From Jeongeupia naejangsanensis (GTDB taxonomy: Bacteria; Pseudomonadota; Gammaproteobacteria; Burkholderiales; Chitinibacteraceae): a DNA stretch of 64,000 nucleotides. The notes under the pieces were generated by a model. The model saw nothing but the letters and a program-made list of their open reading frames with translations. It was not told where the DNA came from and did not search any database. Position 1 is the first letter of the stretch. Every line of letters starts with the position of its first letter. This document shows, one piece after another, positions 35,260 through 45,564 of this stretch. The translations under genes and the position numbers were made by a program. The stretch lies in contig NZ_JAESND010000003.1 in assembly GCF_016865585.1 (NCBI RefSeq), forward strand, positions 284,963-348,962. Reading direction: 5' to 3'.

Positions 35260-35933
35260 CTTGATTAACCGAGTAACTCACTCGGGTTTTATCAGATGTG
35301 CCCCGATGCGGCAAGGTGAATGCCGGCATTCCGGCTGCTGGAGACGTCCGGAGACGCCAGCTTAATACCACTTGCCGGTGTCATCCGGACAAGGCATTCG
35401 CGGCGGTCGGAGGGAGATCGATCATTTCTAACGGCAAAAAATAGTGAAAGAATTGTGAAAGTTATGTGACTGAAGTGGCTGTTGCGTTTGCCCGAAACGC
35501 GCTGCTACTGATCGGAGATGAACGGTAGTGCTGGTCTGCGAATGCATCTGACTACCAAGTAAGCAGGTGAAAAACTACAACCAGCTGTTGTTTTCGCCGG
35601 AATCGTCTGTAGCGCGAGTAGGGAATTACCTTAGGTATATCAGTCTGTTGCGAAAAGTTGGCGAATCGATTCCGCCAAGGCGCAGGTTTCAGTTTGTAGT
35701 GAAAACTGCTGCGCTGGCTCGTACATTACATGCCGTTCAACCCCCCGCCGGGCGGTGCCTTGACAGCTTGGGTGCGTTCACGAGTAATCAAGCTTCGCCA
35801 TGCATGGGCTCGGAATTACTACGGGTCTGGCAATGCCTTCCTTGAGTTTTCTTACTCAAATATAACGGCAGTGGCGTTCACGGCTAATACCACTTGTTGG
35901 CCTGAACAAAACCAATAACGAGGAGACGCTTCC
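35260..35933. promoter_or_regulatory. Long upstream region of the second chitinase gene with two TAATACCACTTG elements
   Basis: 674 bp with lower GC and no credible gene. CCGAGT-AACTC-ACTCGG at 35269-35285 is a hairpin 10 bp upstream of the queD start. TAATACCACTTG occurs at 35363-35374 and again at 35885-35896, 38 bp before the chitinase ATG. Its reverse complement contains TGGTATTA, like half of HutC/NagR-type operators. GAGGAG at 35920 is the chitinase ribosome site. The remaining DNA shows nothing clear. Confidence 0.5.
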
Positions 35934-38714
35934 ATGTCCCGTTTTAACCGTTTCACCCTGGCTGCCATCCCGGCCGCGCTGTTCGCAGTGCATGCCTACG
36001 CGGCCTACCCGGCCTGGCAGGAAGGCCAGACTTACACCGCTGGCACGTATGTGTCGTACAGCGGCAATGACTATCAGGCGCTGGTGACCCACACCGCCTA
36101 TGTCGGTGCCAACTGGAATCCGGCCGCAAGCCCGACGCTGTGGAAGCTGATCGGTGCCAGCACCGGTACGCCGAGCCCGACGCCGACCGCTACGCCGACT
36201 CCGGCTCCGACGCCTGCGCCGACTCCGGTTCCGACACCTACCCCGACGCCGGCTCCGACGCCCACCCCGACTGCTACGCCGACCCCGGCGCCGACCCCGA
36301 GCGGTTGTGCCGCCTGGTCGAACACTGCGGTGTACACCGCCGGTCAGTGCGTGAGCTACAACGGCGCGACCTACAAGGCCAAGTGGTGGACACAGAACAA
36401 TATTCCGGGTGCTGACCAGTACGGTCCGTGGGAACTGCAAGGCAACGTGACGCCGACCCCGGCTCCGACCCCGGCTCCGACCCCGGCTCCGACCCCGGCT
36501 CCGACGCCTGCACCGACCCCGGCCCCGACTCCGACGCCTGCACCGACCCCGGCTCCGACTCCGACTCCGACTCCGGTTCCGACCCCGACGCCCGCGCCGA
36601 CCCCGGTTCCGACTCCGACACCTGTTCCGACGCCTGCGCCGACCCCGGTTCCGACCCCGACGCCGAGCGGCCAGGAAGCCTGCCGCCCGGATGGGCTGGT
36701 GACCACGGTCGCCAACGTGCCGTATTGCACCGTCTACGACACCAATGGCCGCGAAATCCTGCCGAATGGCCTGAAGCGCCGCATCATCGGTTACTTCACC
36801 AACTGGCGTACCGGCAAGAACGGCCTGCCGTCCTACCTCGCGTCCGACATTCCTTGGAACGACATCACCCATATCAACTACGCGTTTGCGCACGTTGACG
36901 GCAGCAACAAGGTGTCGGTCAATGCCACCGCAGCCGGCAACGAATCGACCGGCATGGTGTGGGACGGCTCCGACGGCAAACCGGCCGTTGCGGGTGCCGA
37001 AATGGATCCGAGCCTGCCGTACAAGGGTCACTTCAACCAGCTGAACAAGTTCAAGAAGCAGCACCCTGGCGTGAAGACCCTCGTGTCGATCGGCGGTTGG
37101 GCTGAAACCGGCGGCTACTTCGCTGCTGACGGCAGCCGTGTCGCTTCGGGTGGCTTCTACACCATGACCACCAATGCAGACGGTTCGGTCAACCAGGCCG
37201 GCATCAACACCTTCGCCGACTCGGTCGTCGCTTTCCTGCGTCAGTACAGCTTCGACGGCGCGGATATCGACTACGAATATCCGACCACGATGGACAAGGC
37301 CGGCAACCCGCTCGACTGGAGCGTGTCGAGCCCGCGTCTGAAGGGTCTGCAAGCGTCGTACCGCGCACTGCTGGAAACCCTGCGCACCAAGCTCGACCAG
37401 GCTGCTGTGGCGGACGGCAAGTACTACATGCTGACCATCGCATCGCCGTCGTCGGCTTACCTGCTGCGTGGCATGGAGTCGTTCCAGGCCGTCAAGAGCC
37501 TCGACTACGTCAACATGATGACGTATGACCTGCACGGCGCATGGAACGAGTTCGTCGGTCCGAACGCTGCACTGTTCGACGACGGCAAGGATGCCGAACT
37601 CGCCAAGTGGTCGGTCTACAGCTCGGCTCAGTACGGTGGCATCGGCTACCTGAACACCGACTGGGCTTACCACTACTTCCGCGGCGCGCTGCCGGGTGGC
37701 CGTATCAACGCCGGTGTGCCGTACTACACCCGCGGCCACAAGGACGTGACCGGTGGTACCAACGGTCTGTGGGGCACCTCGCCGAAGTCGAGCAACTGCG
37801 GTCCGGGCCTGACCGAATGCGGTCTGGGTGCACTGGGTATCGACAACATCTGGCACGACAAGGATCAGAACGGCAACGAGATGGGCGCCGGTTCGAACCC
37901 GATGTGGCACGCCAAGAACCTCGAGAACGGTATTGCCGGCGATTACCTGCCGCAGTTCGGCCTGAAGGCAACCGACCTGGTTGGCAGCTACGCCCGCAAC
38001 TACGACGCGACCCTGGTGGCGCCGTGGCTGTGGAACGCCAGCAAGAAGGTCTTCATCTCGACCGAGGACGAGCAATCGATCCAGAAGAAGGCCGAGTGGG
38101 TGATCAACAACGGCGTTGGTGGTCTGATGATCTGGGAATTTGCTGGCGACTACGCGTATGACGCCAACAAGACCAATCTGAACGGCACCAAGGGTCAGTA
38201 CGTACCGGGTTCGACCCTGACGAAGCTGATGGCGACCAACTTCCGCAATGCTTCGCCGTACGGCAACAAGCGTGCGAAGACCGCCATGCCGGCTCAGCAG
38301 ATCGACCTGAAGTTCGACCTGACCAACTTCAAGCTGGGTGACCAGAACTACCCGATCAACCCGTACCTCAGCATCACCAACAACACCGGTGCAACGCTGC
38401 CGGGCGGTACCGTGATCGAGTTCGACTACCCGGTGGCTGCACCGAACAACATGAGCGATCAGTCCGGTACCGGCCTGAAGGTCGTGTCGTCGGAGCACAC
38501 TGGCAGCAACGTCGGCGGCTTCAAGGGTGACTTCCACCACGTCAAGTTCTCGACCCCGAGCTGGCAGACCGTTGCCCCGGGTGCGAAGATCGACATCACC
38601 CTGAACTACTACCTGCCGATCTCCGGCCCGTCGAACTATGTCGTGACCGTCGGCGGCAAGACCTACGCGGTCAAGCAGGAGTATCCGACGCTGCCGGCAG
38701 GCACGATCCAGTAA
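35934..38714 (+). CDS. Secreted modular GH18 chitinase with two CBM5/12 modules (module order swapped)
   Basis: Extracellular chitinase, 926 residues: signal peptide (to about 23, ending AYAA), CBM5/12 of the AYVGANWNP type (about 25-75), Pro-Thr linker, CBM5/12 of the KWWTQ type (about 122-168), long Pro-Thr-Ala linker, GH18 barrel (about 278-760; [12 protein letters not shown], catalytic DGADIDYE with Glu448) and the same C-terminal domain as the other chitinase. GAGGAG sits 9 bases before the ATG. It has its own 670-bp control region and a strong terminator. Confidence 0.95.
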   Translation: MSRFNRFTLAAIPAALFAVHAYAAYPAWQEGQTYTAGTYVSYSGNDYQALVTHTAYVGANWNPAASPTLWKLIGASTGTPSPTPTATPTPAPTPAPTPVPTPTPTPAPTPTPTATPTPAPTPSGCAAWSNTAVYTAGQCVSYNGATYKAKWWTQNNIPGADQYGPWELQGNVTPTPAPTPAPTPAPTPAPTPAPTPAPTPTPAPTPAPTPTPTPVPTPTPAPTPVPTPTPVPTPAPTPVPTPTPSGQEACRPDGLVTTVANVPYCTVYDTNGREILPNGLKRRIIGYFTNWRTGKNGLPSYLASDIPWNDITHINYAFAHVDGSNKVSVNATAAGNESTGMVWDGSDGKPAVAGAEMDPSLPYKGHFNQLNKFKKQHPGVKTLVSIGGWAETGGYFAADGSRVASGGFYTMTTNADGSVNQAGINTFADSVVAFLRQYSFDGADIDYEYPTTMDKAGNPLDWSVSSPRLKGLQASYRALLETLRTKLDQAAVADGKYYMLTIASPSSAYLLRGMESFQAVKSLDYVNMMTYDLHGAWNEFVGPNAALFDDGKDAELAKWSVYSSAQYGGIGYLNTDWAYHYFRGALPGGRINAGVPYYTRGHKDVTGGTNGLWGTSPKSSNCGPGLTECGLGALGIDNIWHDKDQNGNEMGAGSNPMWHAKNLENGIAGDYLPQFGLKATDLVGSYARNYDATLVAPWLWNASKKVFISTEDEQSIQKKAEWVINNGVGGLMIWEFAGDYAYDANKTNLNGTKGQYVPGSTLTKLMATNFRNASPYGNKRAKTAMPAQQIDLKFDLTNFKLGDQNYPINPYLSITNNTGATLPGGTVIEFDYPVAAPNNMSDQSGTGLKVVSSEHTGSNVGGFKGDFHHVKFSTPSWQTVAPGAKIDITLNYYLPISGPSNYVVTVGGKTYAVKQEYPTLPAGTIQ
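36166..36300 (+). repeat. Repeat tract encoding the first Pro-Thr linker of chitinase 2
   Basis: Six-base units of CCGACN type encode about 45 residues of P-T-P-A/P-T-P-V between the two binding modules. Confidence 0.85.
36449..36665 (+). repeat. Long repeat tract encoding the second Pro-Thr-Ala linker of chitinase 2
   Basis: About 215 bp of CCGACCCCGGCT-type 12-base units, with four identical copies in a row near 36456-36505. Linker of roughly 72 residues ahead of the GH18 domain. Confidence 0.88.
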
Positions 38715-38737
38715 CAAGAATCCTGTTGTAGACCTTG

Positions 38738-38770
38738 AACGGGCAGGCCTTTGGGCTTGCCCGTTTTTTT
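38738..38770 (+). terminator. Terminator of chitinase 2
   Basis: AACGGGCA pairs with TGCCCGTT, with GCC/GGC extending the stem, followed by seven T. Confidence 0.92.
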
Positions 38771-38839
38771 ATGTCCGGGACGTGCCGAGAATAAATGACT
38801 GTTTAGTTTCAAACGGCATAATTAACACTTATATAAAAA

Positions 38840-38856
38840 ATGCTGCATGGCAGCAT
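38840..38856 (+). promoter_or_regulatory. Perfect hairpin in the leader of the 51-aa ORF
   Basis: ATGCTGC, ATG loop, GCAGCAT within an A/T-rich leader (38790-38890) that also contains TATATAA-like promoter sequences. It ends 37 bp before the start codon of the small ORF. Confidence 0.45.
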
Positions 38857-38893
38857 AAAATGCAGGTGTATGTCATGTCACAAGGAAACCATC

Positions 38894-39049
38894 ATGGAAA
38901 CGAAGCCGAATGCATTGTTTGATATCGCTACCCTGCGCGGCGCGCTCGAGGCGCGCGGCCCGGCGCTGATTCAGCAATACGATGGCCATGAACGCCTGTG
39001 CGCCAGCCTGCAGGCCAGCGGAGAAACGCCGGAAGGCAACGTCGCCTGA
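38894..39049 (+). CDS. Small protein of unknown function (51 aa)
   Basis: METKPNALFDIATLRGALEA opens a 51-residue ORF. It is supported by AAGGA 8 bases upstream, an AT-rich promoter-like leader and high GC at third positions. No family is recognised; the sequence is hydrophilic and probably helical (IATLRGALEARGPALIQQY), with a single Cys. It stands alone between chitinase 2 and a DUF502 gene. Confidence 0.5.
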   Translation: METKPNALFDIATLRGALEARGPALIQQYDGHERLCASLQASGETPEGNVA

Positions 39050-39183
39050 ACGGACGTCACAACGCATCAGGCCCGGGCTCAGCACGGCTGGACTGATGCA
39101 AAAGCGGGACCGGCAGGCAGGATCCGACAGCCGGCAGGCCCGCCAGGATGACAGTCGATGAACGGTGGGGCGCCGGCTGGCGC

Positions 39184-39861
39184 TCAGTCGAGGCGGGTGT
39201 CGCCGCTGAGGGTCGCCTTGCCACTGCGTAGCATGGGCGGCGGGGTGATTCCCATCGAAACGTAGACGCTGGTCAGTTTGTCGACACCGATATTGGCCGG
39301 CCTGACCCAGTCGGCGGGCACATACAGCAGGCCGCCACCGATCGGCACCGGCGCCGTCGGCACCAGCACCGCATGATACAGCCGGCCGTCGAGGTTGACC
39401 GGTTCGGGATTCGGCATCAGCGCCAGCACCGCAACGCCATCACCGCCGAAGAAGCACCAGACCGGGCTCATTGCGCCGATGTCGGCTTCCTGTTTCTGGT
39501 CCAGCAGGCCGACGAAACGGTCGGCCATGTTGTAGAGGCTGCCGAACAGCGGAATCCGTCGCAGCGTCAAATCGACCAGCTTGGCCAGCGGCTTTTTCAG
39601 CCCCGACTGCACCGCGATGCCCAGCGGGTAGATCGCGATGATCAGCAGCAGCGTACCGGCCAGATAGGCAAGGTAGGGATTGTCGACCAGTTGCAGGCCG
39701 ACGGCCGAGAACATGCGTCCGATCAGGCTGCCGGGGCCGACATAGCTGTTGAGCAGACTGACGACCCAGCCGAGCAGGGCCAGCGTCAATGCCAGCGGCA
39801 GCAGGGCCAGCAGACCGGCCAGCCAGGTGGTGAGAATCGATTGGGCGCTACGTTTGATCAT
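39184..39861 (-). CDS. DUF502 family membrane protein
   Basis: A 225-residue inner-membrane protein with an N-terminal hairpin of two TM helices (WLAGLLALLPLALTLALLGWVV; YLAYLAGTLLLIIAIYPLGI), then a soluble domain with IPLFGSLYNMADRFV and VPTAPVPIGGGLLYVPADWV, which define DUF502. Function is unknown. Upstream lies ubiB, 27 bp away and in the same direction, so it may be the last gene of the ubi operon. Confidence 0.88.
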   Translation of the reverse strand: MIKRSAQSILTTWLAGLLALLPLALTLALLGWVVSLLNSYVGPGSLIGRMFSAVGLQLVDNPYLAYLAGTLLLIIAIYPLGIAVQSGLKKPLAKLVDLTLRRIPLFGSLYNMADRFVGLLDQKQEADIGAMSPVWCFFGGDGVAVLALMPNPEPVNLDGRLYHAVLVPTAPVPIGGGLLYVPADWVRPANIGVDKLTSVYVSMGITPPPMLRSGKATLSGDTRLD

Positions 39862-39888
39862 GGGATTCGACGGAAGGTAAACGTTGGC

Positions 39889-41403
39889 TCAGCGCAGCCA
39901 CAGCGTCAGCAACAGGCCGCCGAGCAAAGCGGCAATGGTACCCAGCAGCCAGTTGCGCTTTTTTTGCTCCCACATCAGCCCCTGATAGCCGGTCACCATC
40001 AGTTCGACGTGGTTGGTGCTGGCAAGCTCGTTGAGCTTGCGCGGCAGCGTCGGCAGCATTGCCGCCCACTGCGGCGCTTCGTGCTTCAGGTTGCGCACCA
40101 GCGCGCGCCAGCCGATCTGTTCGTTCATCCAGCGCTCGAGGAAGGGCTTGGCGGTGTCCCACAGGTCAAGGTCGGGGTCGAGCTGGCGGCCGAGGCCTTC
40201 GATGTTCAGCAGCGTCTTCTGCAGCAGCACCAGCTGCGGCTGGATCTCGACGTTGAAGCGCCGGCTGGTTTCGAACAGGCGCAGCAGGATCTGGCCGAAG
40301 GAGATCTGCGAAATCGGCTTGTCGAAGATCGGCTCGCACACGGTCCGTACCGCGGCTTCGAGTTCCTCGACCCGCGTCTCTTTCGGCACCCAGCCCGACT
40401 CGATGTGGGCGCTGGCGACACGGCGGTAGTCGCGGTTGAAGAAGGCGAGGAAGTTGATCGCCAGATACTGCTTGTCGACGTCGGACAGGTTGCCGACGAT
40501 GCCGAAATCGAGCGCGATATAGCGGTTGTCGGCGGCGACGAAGATATTGCCCGGGTGCATGTCGGCGTGGAAGAAGCCGTCACGGAACACCTGGGTGAAA
40601 AAGATCTCGACGCCGTAACGGCCGAGTTTCTTCAGGTCGATGCCGTTCTCGCGCAGCGTGTCGATCTGGCTGATCGGCGTGCCGTCCATCCACTCGAGCG
40701 TCAACACGTCGCGGCAGGTCCAGTCGTAGAACACTTCGGGCACGATCAGCTGGGTCGAGCCGGCGAAGTTGCGCCGTAGCTGGCTGGCGTTGCCGGCCTC
40801 GATCATCAGGTCGAGTTCGTCGTGCAGGTACTTGTCGAATTCGGCGACGACCTCGCGCGGGCGCAGCCGCTTGCCGTCGGCGAACAGCCGCTCGACCAGT
40901 CCGGCCATCACCCGCATCAGCGCCAGATCGGACTCGATCACCGGCAGGATGTCGGGCCGCAGCACCTTGACCGCGACGGCACGGCCGTCCGGTAGCGTGG
41001 CGCGGTGGACCTGGGCGATCGACGCACTGGCAACCGGCGTGCGGTCGAATTCGGCGTAGAGGGTCGCCAGCGGCTGGCCGAGGCCGGCCTCGATGGCCGC
41101 AACTGCGGTGTTGCCGGAGAACGGCGGGACGCGGTCCTGCAGCAGTGCGAGTTCGTCGGCGAGGTCGGTCGGCAGCAGGTCACGGCGGGTCGAAAGGACC
41201 TGACCGAACTTGACGAAGATCGGGCCGAGGTCTTCGAGCGCCAGTCGCAGCCGTTCGCCGCGCGGCTTGTCGAGCTTGCGCCAGAAGCACACGCCGTTGA
41301 TCAGCTTGCGCAGACCGTGGACGCGCTCGTGGCCGAGCAGGAATTCGTCGAGTCCGTACTGGAGGACGACCCGGGCGATCTTGAACAGACGAAGCAGGCG
41401 CAT
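39889..41403 (-). CDS. ubiB: Ubiquinone biosynthesis protein kinase-like UbiB
   Basis: An atypical ADCK-type kinase/ATPase needed for early ubiquinone hydroxylation, membrane bound. It has 504 residues with the KxGQ motif in [36 protein letters not shown], catalytic ADMHPGN and DFG-like LDFGIVG, and C-terminal TM helices [20 protein letters not shown]. It overlaps ubiJ by one base. Confidence 0.95.
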   Translation of the reverse strand: MRLLRLFKIARVVLQYGLDEFLLGHERVHGLRKLINGVCFWRKLDKPRGERLRLALEDLGPIFVKFGQVLSTRRDLLPTDLADELALLQDRVPPFSGNTAVAAIEAGLGQPLATLYAEFDRTPVASASIAQVHRATLPDGRAVAVKVLRPDILPVIESDLALMRVMAGLVERLFADGKRLRPREVVAEFDKYLHDELDLMIEAGNASQLRRNFAGSTQLIVPEVFYDWTCRDVLTLEWMDGTPISQIDTLRENGIDLKKLGRYGVEIFFTQVFRDGFFHADMHPGNIFVAADNRYIALDFGIVGNLSDVDKQYLAINFLAFFNRDYRRVASAHIESGWVPKETRVEELEAAVRTVCEPIFDKPISQISFGQILLRLFETSRRFNVEIQPQLVLLQKTLLNIEGLGRQLDPDLDLWDTAKPFLERWMNEQIGWRALVRNLKHEAPQWAAMLPTLPRKLNELASTNHVELMVTGYQGLMWEQKKRNWLLGTIAALLGGLLLTLWLR

Positions 41404-41966
41404 TATTTCCCGGCGGTTTTCTGGTCGAGCAGGGCGAGGCGCTTTTCCAGCCGCGCGAGATCGTCGCGCAGCGTGTCGACCGCGATGAAGTGGCGCTGGG
41501 CCTCGAGCCGGTGCGCCAGCAGCGGTGCCTCGTCGCGCCAGTATTCGATCAGATGCGCCGCCATGCGTGCGCCGATGGCACCGGGCACGCCGCCGACTTT
41601 GCCGGCCAGCCAGACAATGCGCTGGGCAGCGACGTCGCCGACGAAGGACGACAGCGAGTCGGCCAGCTCCCAGCGCACCTGCCCGAGCGCGCGGCCGACG
41701 CCGGCGGCGAGCTGGGCATCACCGTCGAGCTGCAGCTGGCGCTGTGCACCGGTGCGGTCGAACGGCAGCGTGGCGAAAAAGCGCAGCCCCAGCGTCAGTG
41801 TCGCTTCGGGCACCGCGTCGCTGGCGACGAATCGGCCGGCTTCGATCTGCAGCGTGGCCGAGATGGCCGGAAACACCAGCCTGACGATCCGGCCGTCGAA
41901 ACGCGCGAGCTCAAAGCGCGCCGCAGCGTCGCGATCGAACAGGCGGTTGAGCAGGCCGGCGAGCAT
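41403..41966 (-). CDS. ubiJ: Ubiquinone biosynthesis accessory factor UbiJ (SCP2 domain)
   Basis: A 187-residue lipid-binding accessory protein that helps UbiB-dependent ubiquinone assembly under aerobic conditions. The N-terminal SCP2-like domain contains [20 protein letters not shown] and a C-terminal coiled coil ([26 protein letters not shown]). It overlaps ubiE by one base upstream and ubiB by one base downstream, as is usual for this cluster. Confidence 0.9.
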   Translation of the reverse strand: MLAGLLNRLFDRDAAARFELARFDGRIVRLVFPAISATLQIEAGRFVASDAVPEATLTLGLRFFATLPFDRTGAQRQLQLDGDAQLAAGVGRALGQVRWELADSLSSFVGDVAAQRIVWLAGKVGGVPGAIGARMAAHLIEYWRDEAPLLAHRLEAQRHFIAVDTLRDDLARLEKRLALLDQKTAGK

Positions 41967-42703
41967 CAGAACTTGTAGCCCTTGTGCAGCGCAACGATGC
42001 CGGCGCTCATGTTGTGGTACTCGACCCGGCCGAAGCCGACATCCTGCATCAGCGTTTTCAGGGTTTCCTGGTCCGGGTGCATGCGGATCGACTCGGCCAG
42101 ATACTGGTAGGACTCGGCGTCGTTGGTGATCAGCTTGCCCATCAGCGGCAGCAGCTTGAACGAGTACAGGTCGTACACCGGCTTGACCGGCGCCCAGACC
42201 TTGGAGAATTCGAGCACCAGCAGCCGGCCACCCGGCTTGAGCACGCGGTGCATCTCGGCCAGCGCCTTGTCCTTGTGCGTCATGTTCCGCAGGCCGAAGG
42301 CGACCGAGACGATGTCGAAGTAATTGTCCGGAAACGGCAGCTTTTCGGCGTCACACTGGGCGGCCGGCACGGCGAAGCCGGCGTCGAGCAAGCGGTCGCG
42401 GCCGACACCGAGCATCGAGCTGTTGATGTCGGTGAGCCAGACCTGACCGGTCTTGCCGACCTTCTTCGCAAAGGCCTTGCTGAGGTCGCCGGTGCCGCCG
42501 GCGATGTCGAGCACCTTGTTGCCGGGACGTGCGCCGCTGGTCTCGATGGTGAAGAACTTCCAGGCGCGATGCAGGCCGGCGCTCATCAGGTCGTTCATCA
42601 CGTCGTACTTTTGCGCGACCGAGTGGAACACCTCGGCAACCTTCTGGGCCTTGTCCGATTCGTTGACGGTCTTGTAGCCGAAATGCGTTTGCTGCTCAGT
42701 CAT
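41966..42703 (-). CDS. ubiE: Ubiquinone/menaquinone biosynthesis C-methyltransferase
   Basis: A SAM-dependent C-methyltransferase of quinone synthesis; 245 residues. It has the UbiE start [44 protein letters not shown] motif [22 protein letters not shown], and the conserved [15 protein letters not shown]. First gene of the ubiE-J-B cluster. Confidence 0.97.
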   Translation of the reverse strand: MTEQQTHFGYKTVNESDKAQKVAEVFHSVAQKYDVMNDLMSAGLHRAWKFFTIETSGARPGNKVLDIAGGTGDLSKAFAKKVGKTGQVWLTDINSSMLGVGRDRLLDAGFAVPAAQCDAEKLPFPDNYFDIVSVAFGLRNMTHKDKALAEMHRVLKPGGRLLVLEFSKVWAPVKPVYDLYSFKLLPLMGKLITNDAESYQYLAESIRMHPDQETLKTLMQDVGFGRVEYHNMSAGIVALHKGYKF

Positions 42704-42725
42704 TCAATCACCCGGTATTCAGTAT

Positions 42726-43124
42726 TCAATCTTGCGGATCACGGCTGCTGCTGTCCGATGGGTCACGGCTGCCACCGTGGGCCGCGAGCTGGTCCAGATA
42801 GGCCTGCCACAATTGCGGCTGGTCGCGACCGAGTTCGAACAGCCAGTCCCACGAGTACAGGCCGCTGTCGTGGCCGTCGTCGAACACGAGCTTGACCGCG
42901 TAGTTGCCGACCGGCTCGATCGCGACGATGTTGACGTTGCGTTTGCCCACCTGCAGCACCGGGTTGCCGTGCCCGCGAACCTCGGCGCTCGGCGAGTAAA
43001 CGCGCAGGTACTCGCACGGCAGCGAAAATGCCGAGCCGTCGTCGAAGGCGATGTCGAGCAGGCGACGGCCCTGATGCAAAGTCAGTGCGGTCGGTTGCGG
43101 CGTGTGGGCTTGAAGTCCGGCCAT
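42726..43124 (-). CDS. DUF971 (gamma-butyrobetaine hydroxylase-like N-terminal) protein
   Basis: 132 residues with the DUF971 core: LRVYSPSAEVRGHG, VNIVAIEPVGNYAVKLVFDDGHDSGLYSWDWLFELG. The family is often linked to Fe-S or ubiquinone genes, and here it precedes ubiE by 22 bp, so cotranscription is likely. ATG 43124 has no good ribosome site; the frame continues upstream without typical family sequence, so I kept this start. Confidence 0.85.
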   Translation of the reverse strand: MAGLQAHTPQPTALTLHQGRRLLDIAFDDGSAFSLPCEYLRVYSPSAEVRGHGNPVLQVGKRNVNIVAIEPVGNYAVKLVFDDGHDSGLYSWDWLFELGRDQPQLWQAYLDQLAAHGGSRDPSDSSSRDPQD

Positions 43125-43222
43125 GGGAAGGAGGCGTCTGGGAACAGATTGCAATGATAACGCGAGCGGGTGCGGGGCGTCGCGTCCGACGCGGCTTGCA
43201 AAATGCGTCAGGGCGCCAAGAC

Positions 43223-43240
43223 TTGTAATATTAAATTCAC
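43223..43240 (+). promoter_or_regulatory. Weak Pho-box-like sequence ahead of phoB
   Basis: TTGTAAT, ATTA, AATTCAC resembles two CTGTCAT-like repeats spaced by four bases, 53 bp before the phoB ATG. Only about ten of 14 repeat positions fit, so this is tentative. Confidence 0.3.
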
Positions 43241-43292
43241 ATGAAGGCATTACGCTCGCCACAAATCACGCAATGCCAATTGGGAACAAACC

Positions 43293-43982
43293 ATGCCTGC
43301 GAATATCCTGCTCGTCGAAGACGAACCTGCCATCCAGGAGCTGATTGCCTTCAATCTGACTCAGGCTGGCCACCACGTGATGCGCGCCGACTCGGTAGAA
43401 GGGGCGATGGGCATCGTTCGCAACGCGCTGCCCGACCTGATCCTGCTCGACTGGATGCTGCCGGGCATGTCCGGCATCGACTTCGCCAAGAAGCTGCGCG
43501 CCGAGGAGCGGACCAAGACGATTCCGCTGATCATGCTGACCGCGCGCTCGGACGAACAGGACAAGATCGTCGGGCTGGAAACCGGCGCCGACGACTACAT
43601 CACCAAGCCGTTCAGCCCGCGTGAGCTTCAGGCACGGATCAAGGCCGTGTTGCGCCGCCGCTCGCCGCAGGTGACCGACGATGTCGTCGATGTCCAGGGC
43701 CTGCGCCTCGACCCGACCACGCATCGCGTCACCGGCCACGGCAAGCCGCTGGATCTGGGGCCGACCGAGTTCCGCCTGCTGCACTTCTTCATGACCCACG
43801 CCGAACGCGTGCATTCGCGCGCCCAGCTGCTCGATCAGGTCTGGGGCGATCACGTCTTCGTCGAGGAACGGACCGTCGACGTGCACATACGCCGGTTGCG
43901 TTCTGCGCTCGAATCGTCCGGTTTCGACGCGCTGATCCAGACGGTGCGGGGCACCGGTTATCGCTTCTCCGCGCAGCAGTAA
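43293..43982 (+). CDS. phoB: Phosphate regulon response regulator PhoB
   Basis: An OmpR-family regulator of phosphate starvation; 229 residues. The receiver domain has acidic pocket EDE, phospho-acceptor Asp in [10 protein letters not shown] (residue 53) and Lys in FITKPFSP ([10 protein letters not shown]). The C-terminal winged helix ends [12 protein letters not shown] and GTGYRFS. It pairs with phoR 91 bp downstream. Confidence 0.95.
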   Translation: MPANILLVEDEPAIQELIAFNLTQAGHHVMRADSVEGAMGIVRNALPDLILLDWMLPGMSGIDFAKKLRAEERTKTIPLIMLTARSDEQDKIVGLETGADDYITKPFSPRELQARIKAVLRRRSPQVTDDVVDVQGLRLDPTTHRVTGHGKPLDLGPTEFRLLHFFMTHAERVHSRAQLLDQVWGDHVFVEERTVDVHIRRLRSALESSGFDALIQTVRGTGYRFSAQQ

Positions 43983-44073
43983 GCGCGCTCCTATCACCCC
44001 GTCGTAACGATTTGGCATCGCCGCTGTCTGGCCGGGGTGCCACAATCGCTCCACGATTCCCTGAGAGACGCGC

Positions 44074-45381
44074 TTGGCGCTGAACATGATGCTCTGGCTG
44101 CGTTCCCTGATTTACTACCTCTCGGTGGCGCTGATCGCGCTGTTCATCGGTGCCGTTGCCGGCACCGAGTGGGGGCTGATCTTCGCCCTCGTCGTGGTGG
44201 CGTGCTCGGCGCTGTTCCATCTCTACAATCTCGGCCGCCTGCACCGCTGGATGCAGGACCCGCAAGTCGATCGCGTGCCGACGAGCTTCCTGCTGTGGCA
44301 GGACCTGTTCGACAAGCTCTACGACCAGGTGCGGCTGCAGAAGAAGCAGCAGGAGCGGCTGGCCGCGACGCTGGAGCGCTTCACCAGCGCCGGCGAAGCC
44401 TTGCCCGACGGCGTGCTGATCCTCGACGAGCACGACCGGATCGAGTGGTGCAATCAGGCGGCGACCCAGCATCTGGGCATCGACCGCGTCGCCGATGTCT
44501 GGCAGGTGATCACCAACATCATTCGCCAGCCCGGCCTGCGCGATTACCTGCGCAGCCAGGACTTCGCCCATCCGCTGATGCTGCGGCTGACCCGGCCGGT
44601 CGACCAGGTGCTGACGGTGCAGATGGTGCCGTTCGATTCGACCCGCAAGCTGCTGCTGTCGCGCGACATCACCCAGCTCGACCGCATCCAGACGGTCCAT
44701 CGGGATTTCATTGCCAACGTCTCGCACGAGCTGCGCACGCCGCTGACGGTCGTCGGCGGCTTCATCGAAACCATGCTCGACATGCCCGACGTCGACGCGG
44801 CGACGCGCAACAAGCATCTCGAACTGATGTACGACCAGACGCAGCGCATGCAGCGGCTGGTCGACGACCTGCTGACGCTCTCGCGGCTCGAGAACGGCAT
44901 GCAGATGAAGGAAGAAGAAGTCGACGTGCCGCAGCTGATGCGTTTGCTGGCGGTCGAGGCCGAAGGGCTGTCACAGGGGCGGCATACCGTCGCGATCGGC
45001 TCCATCGTGCCGGCGCGGCTGATCGGCAACCACGACGAACTGCACTCGGCCTTCGGCAACCTCGTGTCGAACGCGATCCGCTACACCCCGAACGGCGGCA
45101 CGATCACGCTGCACTGGCGCATCGACAACGGCCAGCCGGTGTTCGCGGTCCAGGATACCGGCATCGGCATCGCGCCCGAGCACGTGCCGCGGCTGACCGA
45201 GCGTTTCTACCGCGTCGATCGTGGCCGTTCGCGCGCGACCGGCGGTACCGGTCTCGGGCTGGCGATCGTCAAGCACATCCTGCAGCGGCATCAGGCACAG
45301 ATGGCGATCCAGTCGAAGCTGGGCCATGGCAGCGAATTCGCGGTCCGTTTCCCGATGCAGCGACTGCTTGCCGAGATCTGA
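44074..45381 (+). CDS. phoR: Phosphate regulon sensor histidine kinase PhoR
   Basis: A membrane sensor kinase of about 435 residues: two N-terminal TM helices, a short DUF3329-like linker, a PAS domain (DGVLILDEHDRIEWCNQAATQHLG), the H-box NVSHELRTPL with phospho-His, and an HATPase domain (NLVSNAIRYTP, DTGIGI, GTGLGLAIVK). TTG 44074 follows GAGAG; ATG 44086 is the alternative start. The TM segment needs either start. Confidence 0.93.
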   Translation: MALNMMLWLRSLIYYLSVALIALFIGAVAGTEWGLIFALVVVACSALFHLYNLGRLHRWMQDPQVDRVPTSFLLWQDLFDKLYDQVRLQKKQQERLAATLERFTSAGEALPDGVLILDEHDRIEWCNQAATQHLGIDRVADVWQVITNIIRQPGLRDYLRSQDFAHPLMLRLTRPVDQVLTVQMVPFDSTRKLLLSRDITQLDRIQTVHRDFIANVSHELRTPLTVVGGFIETMLDMPDVDAATRNKHLELMYDQTQRMQRLVDDLLTLSRLENGMQMKEEEVDVPQLMRLLAVEAEGLSQGRHTVAIGSIVPARLIGNHDELHSAFGNLVSNAIRYTPNGGTITLHWRIDNGQPVFAVQDTGIGIAPEHVPRLTERFYRVDRGRSRATGGTGLGLAIVKHILQRHQAQMAIQSKLGHGSEFAVRFPMQRLLAEI

Positions 45382-45564
45382 GCGGGCTTGCGCCTGACTC
45401 CGTGCCGGTGGATTTCTGGCACAATCAAGTGAAGCCCGCAATCCGGGCACTTTGCCCCAGCGCAAGGTCAAACCCATGCCGCCGTCAGATAATCGCTGCT
45501 GACGCTACCCCGGCATGCCGGCGCTGGCGGCCTTCTCTTCATCCACGAGTATGAGGTTCACGTC

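Noticed and set aside
35260..35290. preQ1 riboswitch ahead of queD
   Set aside because: Only a simple hairpin; no preQ1-I or -II core recognised.
35567..35845. 92-codon ORF upstream of chitinase 2
   Set aside because: No ribosome site, unlike local codon use, and no motif; left as promoter region.
36449..36665. CRISPR-like repeats
   Set aside because: Units are 6-12 bp, in frame within chitinase linkers, and without spacers.
35856..38717. 953-codon ORF antisense to chitinase 2
   Set aside because: Antisense shadow of a gene with complete GH18 motifs.
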